From Saliniradius amylolyticus (GTDB lineage Bacteria > Pseudomonadota > Gammaproteobacteria > Enterobacterales > Alteromonadaceae): 64,000 nucleotides of DNA. A program made the position numbers and the translations under genes. The stretch covers positions 2,976,001-3,040,000 of the forward strand of contig NZ_CP029347.1 of NCBI RefSeq assembly GCF_003143555.1. Direction: 5' to 3'. Below, piece after piece: positions 42,791-53,546 of this stretch. Under the pieces are notes generated by a model, which saw nothing but the letters and a program-made list of their open reading frames with translations, was not told the DNA's origin and did not search any database. Every line of letters begins with the position of its first letter. The stretch's first letter is position 1.

Positions 42791-43957
42791 ATGTACCAGT
42801 ATCTCTATCAGCGTTTTCTCAATGCCAATCAGGGCAAGCAGCACTTTGCCTGCCACAGTCACCATTACTGGCCGGATGTAACCCGCGAGGCCATGCTGGA
42901 CTACTGGGATGACTCGGCCCGCCTGGTGGATGATAAATGGGATTATCTGTTTACCACTAAACTGCCGCTGGTACAGCAACACATTGCCCGCATTCTGAAC
43001 ACCAATGAGCCAGAACAGATTGTGTTTGCGCCTAATACCCATGAGCTGGTGTATCGCATTCTAAGCTGTTTGGACTGGTGTCAGCCTGTGAACATATTGA
43101 CCACCGACAGCGAATTTCACAGCTTTAGCCGCCAGGTTAAGCGCCTCGACGAGTCGGATAACCTAAACCTAACACAGGTAGCCACCTTGCCCGCCGAGGA
43201 TTTTGAGGCGCGCTTTACCCAGGCTCTCAACGAAAAACGCTATGACCTGGTGTTTCTCAGTCAGGTATTTTTTAACTCTGGCATCGCGCTGCAAAACCCA
43301 GAGGCCATCGTCAACGCCGTTCGCCATAGCGACACCATCGTCGTGATCGATGGTTACCATGGCTTTATGGCCCTGCCCACCGATCTTAACGCCATAAAGG
43401 ATCGTATCTTCTACCTAGCGGGCAGCTACAAATACGCTCAGGGCGGCGAAGGGGCCTGCTTTGCCCACATTCCATCGGGCTGCACCTTGAGACCGGCCTA
43501 TACCGGCTGGTTTGCCGGTTTTGGTGAGCTGAGTCAGGCACAGAGTGACAAAGTGTTTTATGCCGACAACGGCATGCGCTTTGGCGGCGCCACCATGGAC
43601 ATGGCTCCAGTGTATCGCTTACACGCCGTGCTGGAGTTGTTCGAACGTGAAGGGCTGCCGGTAGATAAAATCCACGGCTATGTGCAGCAGTGCCAGCAGC
43701 AGTTCTTAGCCATTCTGGATAATCTGAGCCACCCGGAGTTGAACCGAGACCAACTGCTGTCGCGGGATTTAGATCATCACGGCCACTTCCTGACCTTTAA
43801 GCTATCCAGCGCCGAAAAAGTCCAGGCCCTGGCCGAACACCTGCGCCAGCACGGTATTATTACCGATGCCCGGGGCGATCGCTTGCGCTTTGGCTTTGCC
43901 CTCTACCATAATCCACAGGACTATGATTTAAGCTGTCTGGAGCATTCCAATGCTTGA
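42791..43957 (+). CDS. PLP-dependent class V aminotransferase / kynureninase-like enzyme
   Basis: This 388-residue protein has the fold-type I PLP enzyme layout. Parts are HSHHYWPDVTREAML near the start, the cofactor Asp in VVIDGYHGFMALP and the Schiff-base Lys214 in GSYKYAQGGEG. The C-terminal RLRFGFALYHNPQD resembles kynureninase and isopenicillin-epimerase-like class V enzymes. The substrate is unknown; no tryptophan-degradation genes are nearby. It overlaps yjeT by eight bases. It sits between hflC and yjeT-purA, where E. coli has only yjeT. Confidence 0.83.
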   Translation: MYQYLYQRFLNANQGKQHFACHSHHYWPDVTREAMLDYWDDSARLVDDKWDYLFTTKLPLVQQHIARILNTNEPEQIVFAPNTHELVYRILSCLDWCQPVNILTTDSEFHSFSRQVKRLDESDNLNLTQVATLPAEDFEARFTQALNEKRYDLVFLSQVFFNSGIALQNPEAIVNAVRHSDTIVVIDGYHGFMALPTDLNAIKDRIFYLAGSYKYAQGGEGACFAHIPSGCTLRPAYTGWFAGFGELSQAQSDKVFYADNGMRFGGATMDMAPVYRLHAVLELFEREGLPVDKIHGYVQQCQQQFLAILDNLSHPELNRDQLLSRDLDHHGHFLTFKLSSAEKVQALAEHLRQHGIITDARGDRLRFGFALYHNPQDYDLSCLEHSNA

Positions 43958-44135
43958 TGCGTTCTGGCTGGGTATCGGCTTTTTCCTGATTATCGAAGGC
44001 TTAGGCCCCATGCTGTTTCCCAACAAGTGGCAAGGTTATGTGCGCAAGTTAGCTGAACAACCGGCAAATCAGCTTCAGGCCATGGGAGGCATTATGGTGG
44101 TTTTGGGCGTGGTAATACTCTGGTTTATGCATTAA
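43950..44135 (+). CDS. yjeT: DUF2065 family small membrane protein (YjeT)
   Basis: This 61-residue protein has two membrane helices (LDAFWLGIGFFLIIEGLGPMLFP and LQAMGGIMVVLGVVILWFM in part) joined by a basic loop (NKWQGYVRKLAEQP). This matches the YjeT/DUF2065 family, which lies between hflC and purA in many gammaproteobacteria. The function is unknown. Its start overlaps the PLP-enzyme gene, so the two are likely cotranscribed. Confidence 0.88.
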   Translation: MLDAFWLGIGFFLIIEGLGPMLFPNKWQGYVRKLAEQPANQLQAMGGIMVVLGVVILWFMH

Positions 44136-44264
44136 AACGCCCACAACGACATCAAAAAATCACCATACCTGAGCAGTCTGAATATCAAAGATAAACTCGC
44201 TCTAGCCATTTATGGGTAAAACAGATGATTTCCCACTCAGAAATTTGGTAGAATCCCCGCCTAA

Positions 44265-45584
<1,320 letters not shown>

Positions 45585-45596
45585 GACTAAAATGAT

Positions 45597-45622
45597 AAAA
45601 GCCGCTTCAAGCGGCTTTTTTA
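45597..45622 (+). terminator. rho-independent terminator after purA
   Basis: AAAAGCCGC and GCGGCTTTT pair around TTCAA, followed by further T residues. Confidence 0.9.
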
Positions 45623-45681
45623 TTGTTTATTGGCGTAAAACTTTATAGCCTAGCCTGACCGATGATGCTCAGGTGATGCCA

Positions 45682-47055
45682 ATGGACAGCGAAATTGCCC
45701 GCCAGTTCGACAAGTTACAGGACCATTTTCAGTCCGATCTGACACGCCCCTTGGCCTTTCGGCGAGAGCAACTCGGCAAGCTGAAGAAGCTGATTACCCG
45801 CAACCACAAGGCCATCGCAGAAGCACTTAAGCAGGATTTGGGCAAGTGCAATCAGGAAAGCTGGATGACCGAGACAGGCTATCTGATCGGCGATATTGAG
45901 CACCACCTGAAGCACCTGAAAAAGTGGACTAAGCCTCGTCGCGTCAGCACCCCTGTTATCGCCCAACCCGGTCATAGCTTTATTCAGCCTGAACCGCTGG
46001 GAACGGTGTTGGTTATGGGCGCCTGGAATTATCCTTTGCAACTCAGTCTGGCACCACTTATCTCGGCCATTGCTGCAGGGAACTGCGCAGTCCTGAAGCC
46101 GTCTGAGCTGGCCCCAAATACCTCGACCTTACTCGCCGAGTTAATTCCCCAATACCTGGATGAGCGGGCGGTACAGGTGGTCGAAGGCGGCGTCGAGGTC
46201 TCTACCGAGCTACTCAAACAGCCTTGGGACCATGTGTTCTATACCGGCGGCGAGCGGGTTGGTAAGATTGTAATGACGGCAGCAGCCAAACACCTCAGTC
46301 CGGTCACTCTGGAATTGGGAGGCAAGAGCCCCTGCATCGTCGCCGACGACTGTGAGCTTAAGGTCACCGCCGACCGCATCGTCTGGAGTAAGTGGATGAA
46401 CGCAGGCCAGACCTGTGTGGCCCCAGACTACATTCTGGTGGAACGCCGCTTTGCCGAGACCCTTACCGGGGCTCTCACTAAGAGCCTACAGCGCTTTTAC
46501 GGTAAAGACGCCCGTCAGAGCGCCGATTATGGGTGCATTATTAATGACAATCACTTTTATCGCCTTGTTGAGCTTCTCAAGGGACAGAATATTGTCCACG
46601 GCGGTCAAACCGATGCCGACAGCCGTTATATCGAGCCGACCCTGGTACTGGATCCGGATCCGTCGAGCACTCTGATGACCGAAGAGATCTTCGGCCCCAT
46701 CTTACCCATCATCACAATGGATAGCCTCGACGACAGCCTGACATTTATTAACCGCCGTCCGAAACCACTGGCTTTATACCTCTACACCAAAAACCGTGCT
46801 TTCGAACAGCAACTGCTCAATAAAACCAGTGCTGGTAGCGTCTGCATCAACGATGGCATGATGTTTATGGCCAACATGAAGCTGCCCTTCGGCGGCGTCG
46901 GCAACAGTGGTATAGGTCGGTACCACGGACAGTGGGGCTTTGATACCTTTAGCCATTTAAAGTCCGTCATGCGTCGCGGGACCTGGTTTGATATCAACTG
47001 GCGCTATCCGCCATTCAATAAATTTAAGCTACTGATGTTAAAGCTATTCCAATAG
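45682..47055 (+). CDS. class 3 type (coniferyl-aldehyde-like) aldehyde dehydrogenase
   Basis: This protein of about 457 residues oxidises an aldehyde with NAD(P)+. It has the cofactor segment [28 protein letters not shown], the general-base Glu in [12 protein letters not shown] and the nucleophile Cys in [11 protein letters not shown]. The C-terminal [19 protein letters not shown] motif is that of ALDH3/CALDH enzymes. The hydrophobic C-terminus (FKLLMLKLF) could associate with membranes, as for fatty-aldehyde dehydrogenases. ATG 45682 has AGG eight bases upstream; GTG 45673 and ATG 45676 are alternatives. A VOC gene follows after eight bases. Confidence 0.92.
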   Translation: MDSEIARQFDKLQDHFQSDLTRPLAFRREQLGKLKKLITRNHKAIAEALKQDLGKCNQESWMTETGYLIGDIEHHLKHLKKWTKPRRVSTPVIAQPGHSFIQPEPLGTVLVMGAWNYPLQLSLAPLISAIAAGNCAVLKPSELAPNTSTLLAELIPQYLDERAVQVVEGGVEVSTELLKQPWDHVFYTGGERVGKIVMTAAAKHLSPVTLELGGKSPCIVADDCELKVTADRIVWSKWMNAGQTCVAPDYILVERRFAETLTGALTKSLQRFYGKDARQSADYGCIINDNHFYRLVELLKGQNIVHGGQTDADSRYIEPTLVLDPDPSSTLMTEEIFGPILPIITMDSLDDSLTFINRRPKPLALYLYTKNRAFEQQLLNKTSAGSVCINDGMMFMANMKLPFGGVGNSGIGRYHGQWGFDTFSHLKSVMRRGTWFDINWRYPPFNKFKLLMLKLFQ

Positions 47056-47063
47056 GAGTTACC

Positions 47064-47486
47064 ATGAAGCTGATACCGCCGTTCCACCTTGCCATTCCGG
47101 TGACCAATCTCGACGAGGCTCAGGCCTTCTATGGCGGATTGCTCGACTGCGAACAGGGTCGTACCTCAGGAACCTGGATCGACTGGAACTTTTTTGGCCA
47201 CCAGTTAGTCACCCACCTGGTGGACTCCATGCCTTCCTCCCCCGATGATAACGAGGTGGACAACAACAAGGTTCCGGTGCCTCACTTTGGTGCCGTATTG
47301 GCCTGGAACGACTGGCATGATCTGGCTGAACGTCTGAAAACCGCCGGCGTAACCTTTGTGATCGAGCCCTATATCCGTTTTAAAGGCCAACCCGGGGAGC
47401 AGGCCACTTTGTTTTTACGTGACCCGGCCGGCAATGCCCTAGAGTTTAAGGCCTTCCAAAACCCCGAACGTCTGTTTGCCCGCTAA
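47064..47486 (+). CDS. VOC (glyoxalase/dioxygenase) superfamily protein
   Basis: This 140-residue protein has two beta-alpha-beta-beta-beta units of the vicinal oxygen chelate fold: [19 protein letters not shown]...[17 protein letters not shown] and [19 protein letters not shown]...[15 protein letters not shown]. His in FHLAI, His in HQLVTH and the Glu of LEFK are candidate metal ligands. The reaction is unknown. It follows the aldehyde dehydrogenase closely with AGGAG upstream, so both may act in the same detoxification or catabolic step (inference). Confidence 0.87.
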   Translation: MKLIPPFHLAIPVTNLDEAQAFYGGLLDCEQGRTSGTWIDWNFFGHQLVTHLVDSMPSSPDDNEVDNNKVPVPHFGAVLAWNDWHDLAERLKTAGVTFVIEPYIRFKGQPGEQATLFLRDPAGNALEFKAFQNPERLFAR

Positions 47487-47592
47487 GGAGAGGCGCTTAA
47501 ATACCCACACTGGAGGAGCAGTCGTTTGTCCGTACATAGCCGATCCTGCGCTTCCATGTGCTCGCTGCATACCGTCCGTCCCTGGACATAAA

Positions 47593-47617
47593 AAAGCCGC
47601 CTCTGTTGGGCGGCTTT
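47593..47617 (-). terminator. terminator between VOC gene and M16 peptidase gene
   Basis: AAAGCCGCC and GGCGGCTTT form a 9 bp stem with a seven-base loop. The A run on the plus-strand left side gives a U run for the minus-strand peptidase transcript, so polarity favours that gene. Confidence 0.8.
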
Positions 47618-47635
47618 AGTGAGTGACAAACTCTG

Positions 47636-50371
47636 TTAATCGTCACTCAGCACTTTTACCTCAGCCAGGCCAGCGGCCTCTATAGGCTCACGTATCTGCT
47701 CCAGGTCGCCCACGACAACCCAGGTCAGAGCGTCTGCAGAAAACGCCTGACGCGCTTTTTCCTGAATATCCTGAGTGGTCATAGCCTGATACTGAGTCTT
47801 CAGAGTTTCCGGATAATCCAGAGGCCGGTCGAAGCGTTCACTATCCAAAAACGCACCCAACACGGCACTCGCCGTTTCAAATTTACCAGGCAGGCTGCGT
47901 GTATTGCTGTTAACAACTTCTTGCAACTCTTCCTGTGACGCTGGCTGCTCGCCTTTGAACTGGCTAAGTTCATTAAGGATTTCCTGTACAGACTCCAGGG
48001 TCTTATCCGTTTGCACAGGCGCATAAATCAACCAAGGCTTTTGACCTTGCGCATCAATAAAGAAGCTGTATGCGCCATACGCCCATCCCTTGTCTTCCCG
48101 CAAGTTCATATTCAAACGCGCAGTAAACTGACCGCCGAAGATGTCATTGGTGGTATCCAGCAACAGATTATCGCTGTCACCGGAAGAGGGCGTCAGGTGA
48201 CCGGCCAAAATCAAGCTTTGAGGCGCGCCCGGTTTATCCACTAAATAGATTGTAGGTTGCTCGGGCTTGGGCACCTGGGCAATGTTCTTCTGTACTAACG
48301 GTCTATCCGGTTCCTGCCAATCACCAAAATGCTCATTAAGTACAGCCTGCAGACGAGCCTTGTTTACATCCCCCACGACAAAAAACTCACCTTTTGAAGG
48401 CCGTAACCAGGTTTGATGAAACTGCTTCAGGTCGTCCGTCGTCATAGACTGCACAGACTCACGGGTACCACTACCGGTAAAAGGAATCCCATAAGCATGC
48501 TCACTGCCATACATCAGAGGCGGCAGAGTGCGAAGAGCACGCTGTACCGGACGAGACTTTTCCTGCTCAATACGGGCCAGTCGCTGACGCTGAATGCGCT
48601 TTAAGTCCTGCTCCGAGAATCTCGGCTCACGCACCACATCAGCCATCAAAGCAACCGAGGCATCCAGCTTGTCCGTCAGAGCGCCCAAGAAGACAGAGGA
48701 GCGATCCAAATTAGATCCGGCACTCAACCTGGCACCCAACATGTCTAGTTCAGCCTCAAGCTCCAGTACATCCAGCTCCTCGGTACCCTCATTCAACATA
48801 TCCATGGTAAAGCTGGATGTCCCCAGCTTATGACCGGTCGAGTCTGCGGCATAGCCTGCATCGAAGGTCAGAGCAATATCGACCTCGGGTATGCTGGTAC
48901 GCTCGGCCAGATTAACCTTAATGCCGTTATCCAATACAAAGCTCTCTACTTCGGGGAAGTCCAGTTCCGGCATTTGAGTGACTTGCGGCAACTGGGAGCG
49001 ATCCGCTCCGGACTCGGCAGCGGTGTAACTCGGAAACGGCTGGACATCCAGTTGATAGTAGCCTTTGGACAACCAAAGCTGGGCTGCCGCCTGCACTTTT
49101 TGGGCACTGGCTTTGTTGTACCAATCCAGTTGCTTCAGGTAGAAGCCAGGATCATCGGCGTAAAGCTCACCTTTAGCCAGGGTCGCTGCCTTACCACTAA
49201 AGCCACCAACTTCCTCCAAGGCCCTGACCTGCGAGGCGTAAATACGACTCTTAGTGCGCTTTAACTCTTCCTTCTGAGGTCCCCGCTCAAGAAAACGGGC
49301 CAGAGTGGCATCGACCACTTGCATGGCTTCCGTTTTATCGGCTCCGGGTGCCAAAGTCACAGTAACTTCAAAAAAGCTCATTAATTCATGAGGCTGCAAT
49401 GTCACACTGACATCAGTGGCAAGCTGACGTTTCAGCACCAAGGCTTGGTAAAGACGCGAGTTCTTGCCGCTTCCCAGAATTTCCGCAGCCAGAGTCAACA
49501 GTGCGGCTTCCTCAGTAGTGCGCCCGGGAACGGCCCAGTTACGATAGAGGCGCTGTTGGGGCACATCATCGTGCATCATTTCATAGGTATTGGTGGTTTT
49601 CTCCGGCACCCAGGCTTGAAGTTTGTGCAGCGGAGGGCCGGCTGGAATGTCGCCAAAATATTGCTGCGCTTTCTGCTTTGCTTGCTCCAGCGTTACATCG
49701 CCGGCCAAAACCAATACCGTGTTAGCCGCTCCATAAAACCGCTTAAACCAACTGTGTACATCATCCAGAGAGGCGTTATTGAGGTCCTCCATTGAGCCTA
49801 TGGTAGACCAGCGATACGGGTGACCTTCCGGTAACAGGCCCTCAAGAACCCGATATTCCACCTTCCCATAAGGTCGATTGTCACCTTGTCGCTTCTCGTT
49901 CTGAACCACGCCCCGCTGATTATCCAGCTTTTCCTGGGTGACCGCCCCCAACAAATGCCCCATGCGATCAGACTCCATCCATAAGGCCAGATCTAATGCC
50001 GTGGAGGGGACATTCTGAAAATAGTTGGTACGATCAAACCAGGTCGTACCATTCATGGCCGTAGCGCCGATTTCATTAAAGGGCTTAAAATACTCACCGT
50101 CGTAATTTTCCGAACCATTAAACATCAAGTGTTCGAATAAGTGGGCGAAGCCGGTTTTGCCCGGTTGTTCGTTCTTAGAACCCACATGGTACCAAACTGA
50201 TACGGCGACAATCGGCGCCTTATGATCCTCGTGTACCACCACGGTTAATCCATTATCTAACGTAAACTTGTGGTAATCGATGGCTACCTTATCGACCTCA
50301 AACGCCGAGGCAGAGCTCATAGCCATTAACAACCCAAGTGCAACAACAATGAGTCGCACACCATTTAACAT
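47636..50371 (-). CDS. periplasmic M16 family zinc peptidase (pitrilysin-like, double unit)
   Basis: This protein of 911 residues has a signal peptide ending at SASA (residue 23) and two M16 units. The first unit has the inverted zinc motif HLFEH at residues 77-81 with a downstream Glu region. The second unit (from about residue 490, FVLDNGIKVNLAERTSIPEV) lacks HxxEH and is expected to be structural. Such proteins degrade small peptides in the periplasm. The start at 50371 (MLNGVRLIVV) has AAGGAG eight bases upstream; two upstream in-frame ATGs are less likely. It is divergent from the bacterioferritin genes. Confidence 0.92.
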   Translation of the reverse strand: MLNGVRLIVVALGLLMAMSSASAFEVDKVAIDYHKFTLDNGLTVVVHEDHKAPIVAVSVWYHVGSKNEQPGKTGFAHLFEHLMFNGSENYDGEYFKPFNEIGATAMNGTTWFDRTNYFQNVPSTALDLALWMESDRMGHLLGAVTQEKLDNQRGVVQNEKRQGDNRPYGKVEYRVLEGLLPEGHPYRWSTIGSMEDLNNASLDDVHSWFKRFYGAANTVLVLAGDVTLEQAKQKAQQYFGDIPAGPPLHKLQAWVPEKTTNTYEMMHDDVPQQRLYRNWAVPGRTTEEAALLTLAAEILGSGKNSRLYQALVLKRQLATDVSVTLQPHELMSFFEVTVTLAPGADKTEAMQVVDATLARFLERGPQKEELKRTKSRIYASQVRALEEVGGFSGKAATLAKGELYADDPGFYLKQLDWYNKASAQKVQAAAQLWLSKGYYQLDVQPFPSYTAAESGADRSQLPQVTQMPELDFPEVESFVLDNGIKVNLAERTSIPEVDIALTFDAGYAADSTGHKLGTSSFTMDMLNEGTEELDVLELEAELDMLGARLSAGSNLDRSSVFLGALTDKLDASVALMADVVREPRFSEQDLKRIQRQRLARIEQEKSRPVQRALRTLPPLMYGSEHAYGIPFTGSGTRESVQSMTTDDLKQFHQTWLRPSKGEFFVVGDVNKARLQAVLNEHFGDWQEPDRPLVQKNIAQVPKPEQPTIYLVDKPGAPQSLILAGHLTPSSGDSDNLLLDTTNDIFGGQFTARLNMNLREDKGWAYGAYSFFIDAQGQKPWLIYAPVQTDKTLESVQEILNELSQFKGEQPASQEELQEVVNSNTRSLPGKFETASAVLGAFLDSERFDRPLDYPETLKTQYQAMTTQDIQEKARQAFSADALTWVVVGDLEQIREPIEAAGLAEVKVLSDD

Positions 50372-50677
50372 TGTTTTCTCCTTTTCCATGTATTCGCCAT
50401 ATTTCAACTGGCAGCTCAAATATAGTGCAAAAACGATCACGTCGAATTAAGACCAAATCAGGGCCGCGCCGGCTTGTAGTATGACTGCCCCGTATTTCCG
50501 ATAACAGCAACGTATACCAAATTCAGAAGGGGATAACGTAAATTTTCCTAGACGCCAAAGGCGATTGAGAACCAGTGTCATTATCAATCCTAACCCATTG
50601 AAATTAAAATAAAATTTGAATTAATCCTAGGTTGCAACTAGACTGCTTAGCATCATCGTCAAAGGCGAGGAGCCGCT
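50372..50677. promoter_or_regulatory. divergent control region of the M16 peptidase and bfr genes
   Basis: This 306-base AT-rich region must hold both divergent promoters. It contains an inverted pair GATTGAGAA (50563-50571) and TTATCAATC (50581-50589) with a nine-base spacer, whose arms resemble those of the Fur box at 8423. With its altered spacing it is only a weak Fur candidate. No gene is seen. Confidence 0.4.
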
Positions 50678-51142
50678 ATGCAAGGTAATAAACAGGTGGT
50701 GGACACCCTGAATCAAGTGCTCACTTACGAATTGACCAGCATCAATCAGTATTTTCTTCATGCCAGAATCTTCAAGAATTGGGGATTGGACAAACTGAAT
50801 GAGGCGGAATACAAGAAGTCCATTTTGGATATGAAGCAAGCCGACAAACTGATCGAGCGTATCTTGTTTCTGGAAGGGTTGCCGAACCTGCAGCAGTTGG
50901 GCCGGCTGCGTATCGGCGAAGACACCGCCGAAATGTTGCAATGCGATATGGACGCCCAACATGACCAGCTGACTCAAATGCGCAAAGCCATCGCTCTGTG
51001 TGAAACCGAAAGGGACTATGTATCCCGCGACCTGCTTGAGGAAATTCTGGGGCAGGAAGAAGACTACCTGGACTGGTTGGAAACCCAACAGCACCTGCTC
51101 GGTGAGTTGGGCACGGAAAACTATCTTCAGTCTCAGGTGTAA
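50678..51142 (+). CDS. bfr: bacterioferritin, haem-binding type subunit
   Basis: This 154-residue four-helix ferritin keeps the haem ligand Met52 (LDMKQADKL) and Glu18 and Glu127. It has Asp51, Gln54, Gln94 and Tyr130 where the ferroxidase centre normally has Glu, His, Glu and His. It should therefore bind haem but not oxidise iron well. The next gene has the opposite pattern, so the two probably form mixed 24-subunit shells, as in Neisseria and Pseudomonas-type two-subunit bacterioferritins (family knowledge). GAGGAG precedes the ATG at 50678. The second gene starts ten bases after its stop. Confidence 0.94.
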   Translation: MQGNKQVVDTLNQVLTYELTSINQYFLHARIFKNWGLDKLNEAEYKKSILDMKQADKLIERILFLEGLPNLQQLGRLRIGEDTAEMLQCDMDAQHDQLTQMRKAIALCETERDYVSRDLLEEILGQEEDYLDWLETQQHLLGELGTENYLQSQV

Positions 51143-51152
51143 GGAGGTAAAA

Positions 51153-51620
51153 ATGAAAGGTAAACAGAAAATCATCGATGCCATGAACGGCCTGTTGGCC
51201 GCCGAGCTCGCGGCCATGGACCAGTACTTTCTGCATTCGGAAATGTATGCTGACTGGGGCCTGAGCAAACTGTTTGAACGTATTTCCCATGAGTTTGATG
51301 ATGAAAAAGGGCACGCCAAGAAGCTGATCGAGCGTATCCTGTTTCTGGAAGGCACCCCAGACATTAAGAGTCGCACCCCGGTGCGCATCGGTAAGGATGT
51401 AGAGGAAATGCTGCGTTTCGATCTGGAACTGGAATACGAGGTCGGCACCGCCCTGCGCGACGCCATCCAGTTATGTGAACAGGAGCGCGACTACCAAACC
51501 CGGGAAGTACTGGAAGAGTTACTGGCCGACACCGAGGAAGACCACGCCTACTGGCTGGAACAGCAGCTACGCCTGATTAAGACCATCGGCAAAGCCAACT
51601 ACCTGCAATCGCAGATGTAG
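51153..51620 (+). CDS. bfr: bacterioferritin, ferroxidase type subunit
   Basis: This 155-residue ferritin keeps the di-iron residues Glu18, Glu51, His54, Glu94 and the Glu/His pair near 128 and 131 (TEEDHAYW). It has Lys at position 52 in place of the haem-binding Met. It should oxidise Fe(II) and mineralise iron, with haem supplied at dimer interfaces by the partner subunit. The start at 51153 has a perfect AAGGAGGT site six bases upstream. It is cotranscribed with the preceding bfr. A palindromic repeat follows the stop. Confidence 0.95.
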   Translation: MKGKQKIIDAMNGLLAAELAAMDQYFLHSEMYADWGLSKLFERISHEFDDEKGHAKKLIERILFLEGTPDIKSRTPVRIGKDVEEMLRFDLELEYEVGTALRDAIQLCEQERDYQTREVLEELLADTEEDHAYWLEQQLRLIKTIGKANYLQSQM

Positions 51621-51643
51621 ATAACAACGCCTTTCCGCCAGGG

Positions 51644-51738
51644 AAAGGAAACCACATTCCCAGACCCTGTGCGACAAGGAAGCCGCATAGGAGCCCCCAC
51701 GGAGGGGTTCACGGCGAGTCTGAGAATGCGGTTCCTTT
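51644..51738. repeat. imperfect palindromic repeat, copy A
   Basis: AAAGGAAACCACATTCCCAGAC (51644-51665, split here as left arm) pairs imperfectly with GTCTGAGAATGCGGTTCC at 51718-51735. An inner GAGCCCC/GGGGTTC hairpin lies between them. The core CAGACCCTGTGCG recurs on the minus strand in copy B near 63346. It lies between bfr and the convergent hsp20 and may also end transcripts. Confidence 0.65.
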
Positions 51739-51762
51739 TGCCTACACTAATCTCTTATGCCA

Positions 51763-52185
51763 TCAGCCAATAGGGATCCGCTTGGCTTCCGGCTCGGACT
51801 GCTCTACCTTAGGCGCCTTAATGGTCAACAAACCGTCCTTAAAGTTGGCGCTGATGTCCCCCTGCTGCACATTGCTGCCCAAATTAAAGCTCCGGGTCAG
51901 CTTGCCATAACTACGTTCCTGGCGAATAACCTTACCTTCGGCCTCTTCCTTATTCTCTTGGTGAGCCTGGGCTTCCAGCGTGAGCACCCCATCCTGAAGC
52001 TGGATGTTAATGTCCTCTTTCTTCACCCCGGGCAACTCGGCCACTATGGTGTAATGGTCTTTGTTGTCGTGAATATCCACCTTGGGGGTAAAAAAGCTGC
52101 TTCGATCACCGCCTAGGGTGCTGGGCGCAAAGAAGTTATCGAAGAAGCGATCAAAATCGATACTGTTTCTGGGTAGTAAGTTCAT
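51763..52185 (-). CDS. small heat shock protein (Hsp20/alpha-crystallin family)
   Basis: This protein of 140 residues has a short N-terminal arm (MNLLPRNSIDFDRFFDNFF), an alpha-crystallin domain (KVDIHDNKDHYTIVAELPGV...DGVLTLEAQ...RSFNLGSNV, about 40-130) and a C-terminal IPI anchor. It should form oligomers that hold unfolding proteins for refolding. The start at 52185 has a perfect AGGAGGT site; a longer frame upstream is rejected. A heat-shock-like promoter lies upstream. Confidence 0.94.
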   Translation of the reverse strand: MNLLPRNSIDFDRFFDNFFAPSTLGGDRSSFFTPKVDIHDNKDHYTIVAELPGVKKEDINIQLQDGVLTLEAQAHQENKEEAEGKVIRQERSYGKLTRSFNLGSNVQQGDISANFKDGLLTIKAPKVEQSEPEAKRIPIG

Positions 52186-52240
52186 AGCCACCTCCTGATT
52201 GTTACTGCTATTGGGTTTCTGCCTTTTTGGCATTGATTAA

Positions 52241-52267
52241 AATATAGCCAGCAACATCGACTTCAAG
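52241..52267 (-). promoter_or_regulatory. candidate sigma-32 promoter of hsp20
   Basis: On the minus strand CTTGAAG is followed after exactly 13 bases by CTATATT, about 55 bases before the start codon. The -35 matches the heat-shock consensus CTTGAAA at six of seven positions; the -10 is only a partial match to CCCCATNT. Confidence 0.5.
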
Positions 52268-52333
52268 AGGCTTTATACAAATAAACTGGATGATTTTTGA
52301 GCTACATCAACTTCCTTAACACGGGTATAAAAA

Positions 52334-52351
52334 AAGCGCCCGAAGGCGCTT
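52334..52351 (-). terminator. rho-independent terminator after fadA
   Basis: AAGCGCC and GGCGCTT pair around CGAA. The A run on the left (plus strand) becomes the U run of the minus-strand fadBA transcript. Confidence 0.85.
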
Positions 52352-52373
52352 TCTCAAAAGCTTTGAATCAGGG

Positions 52374-53546
<1,173 letters not shown>

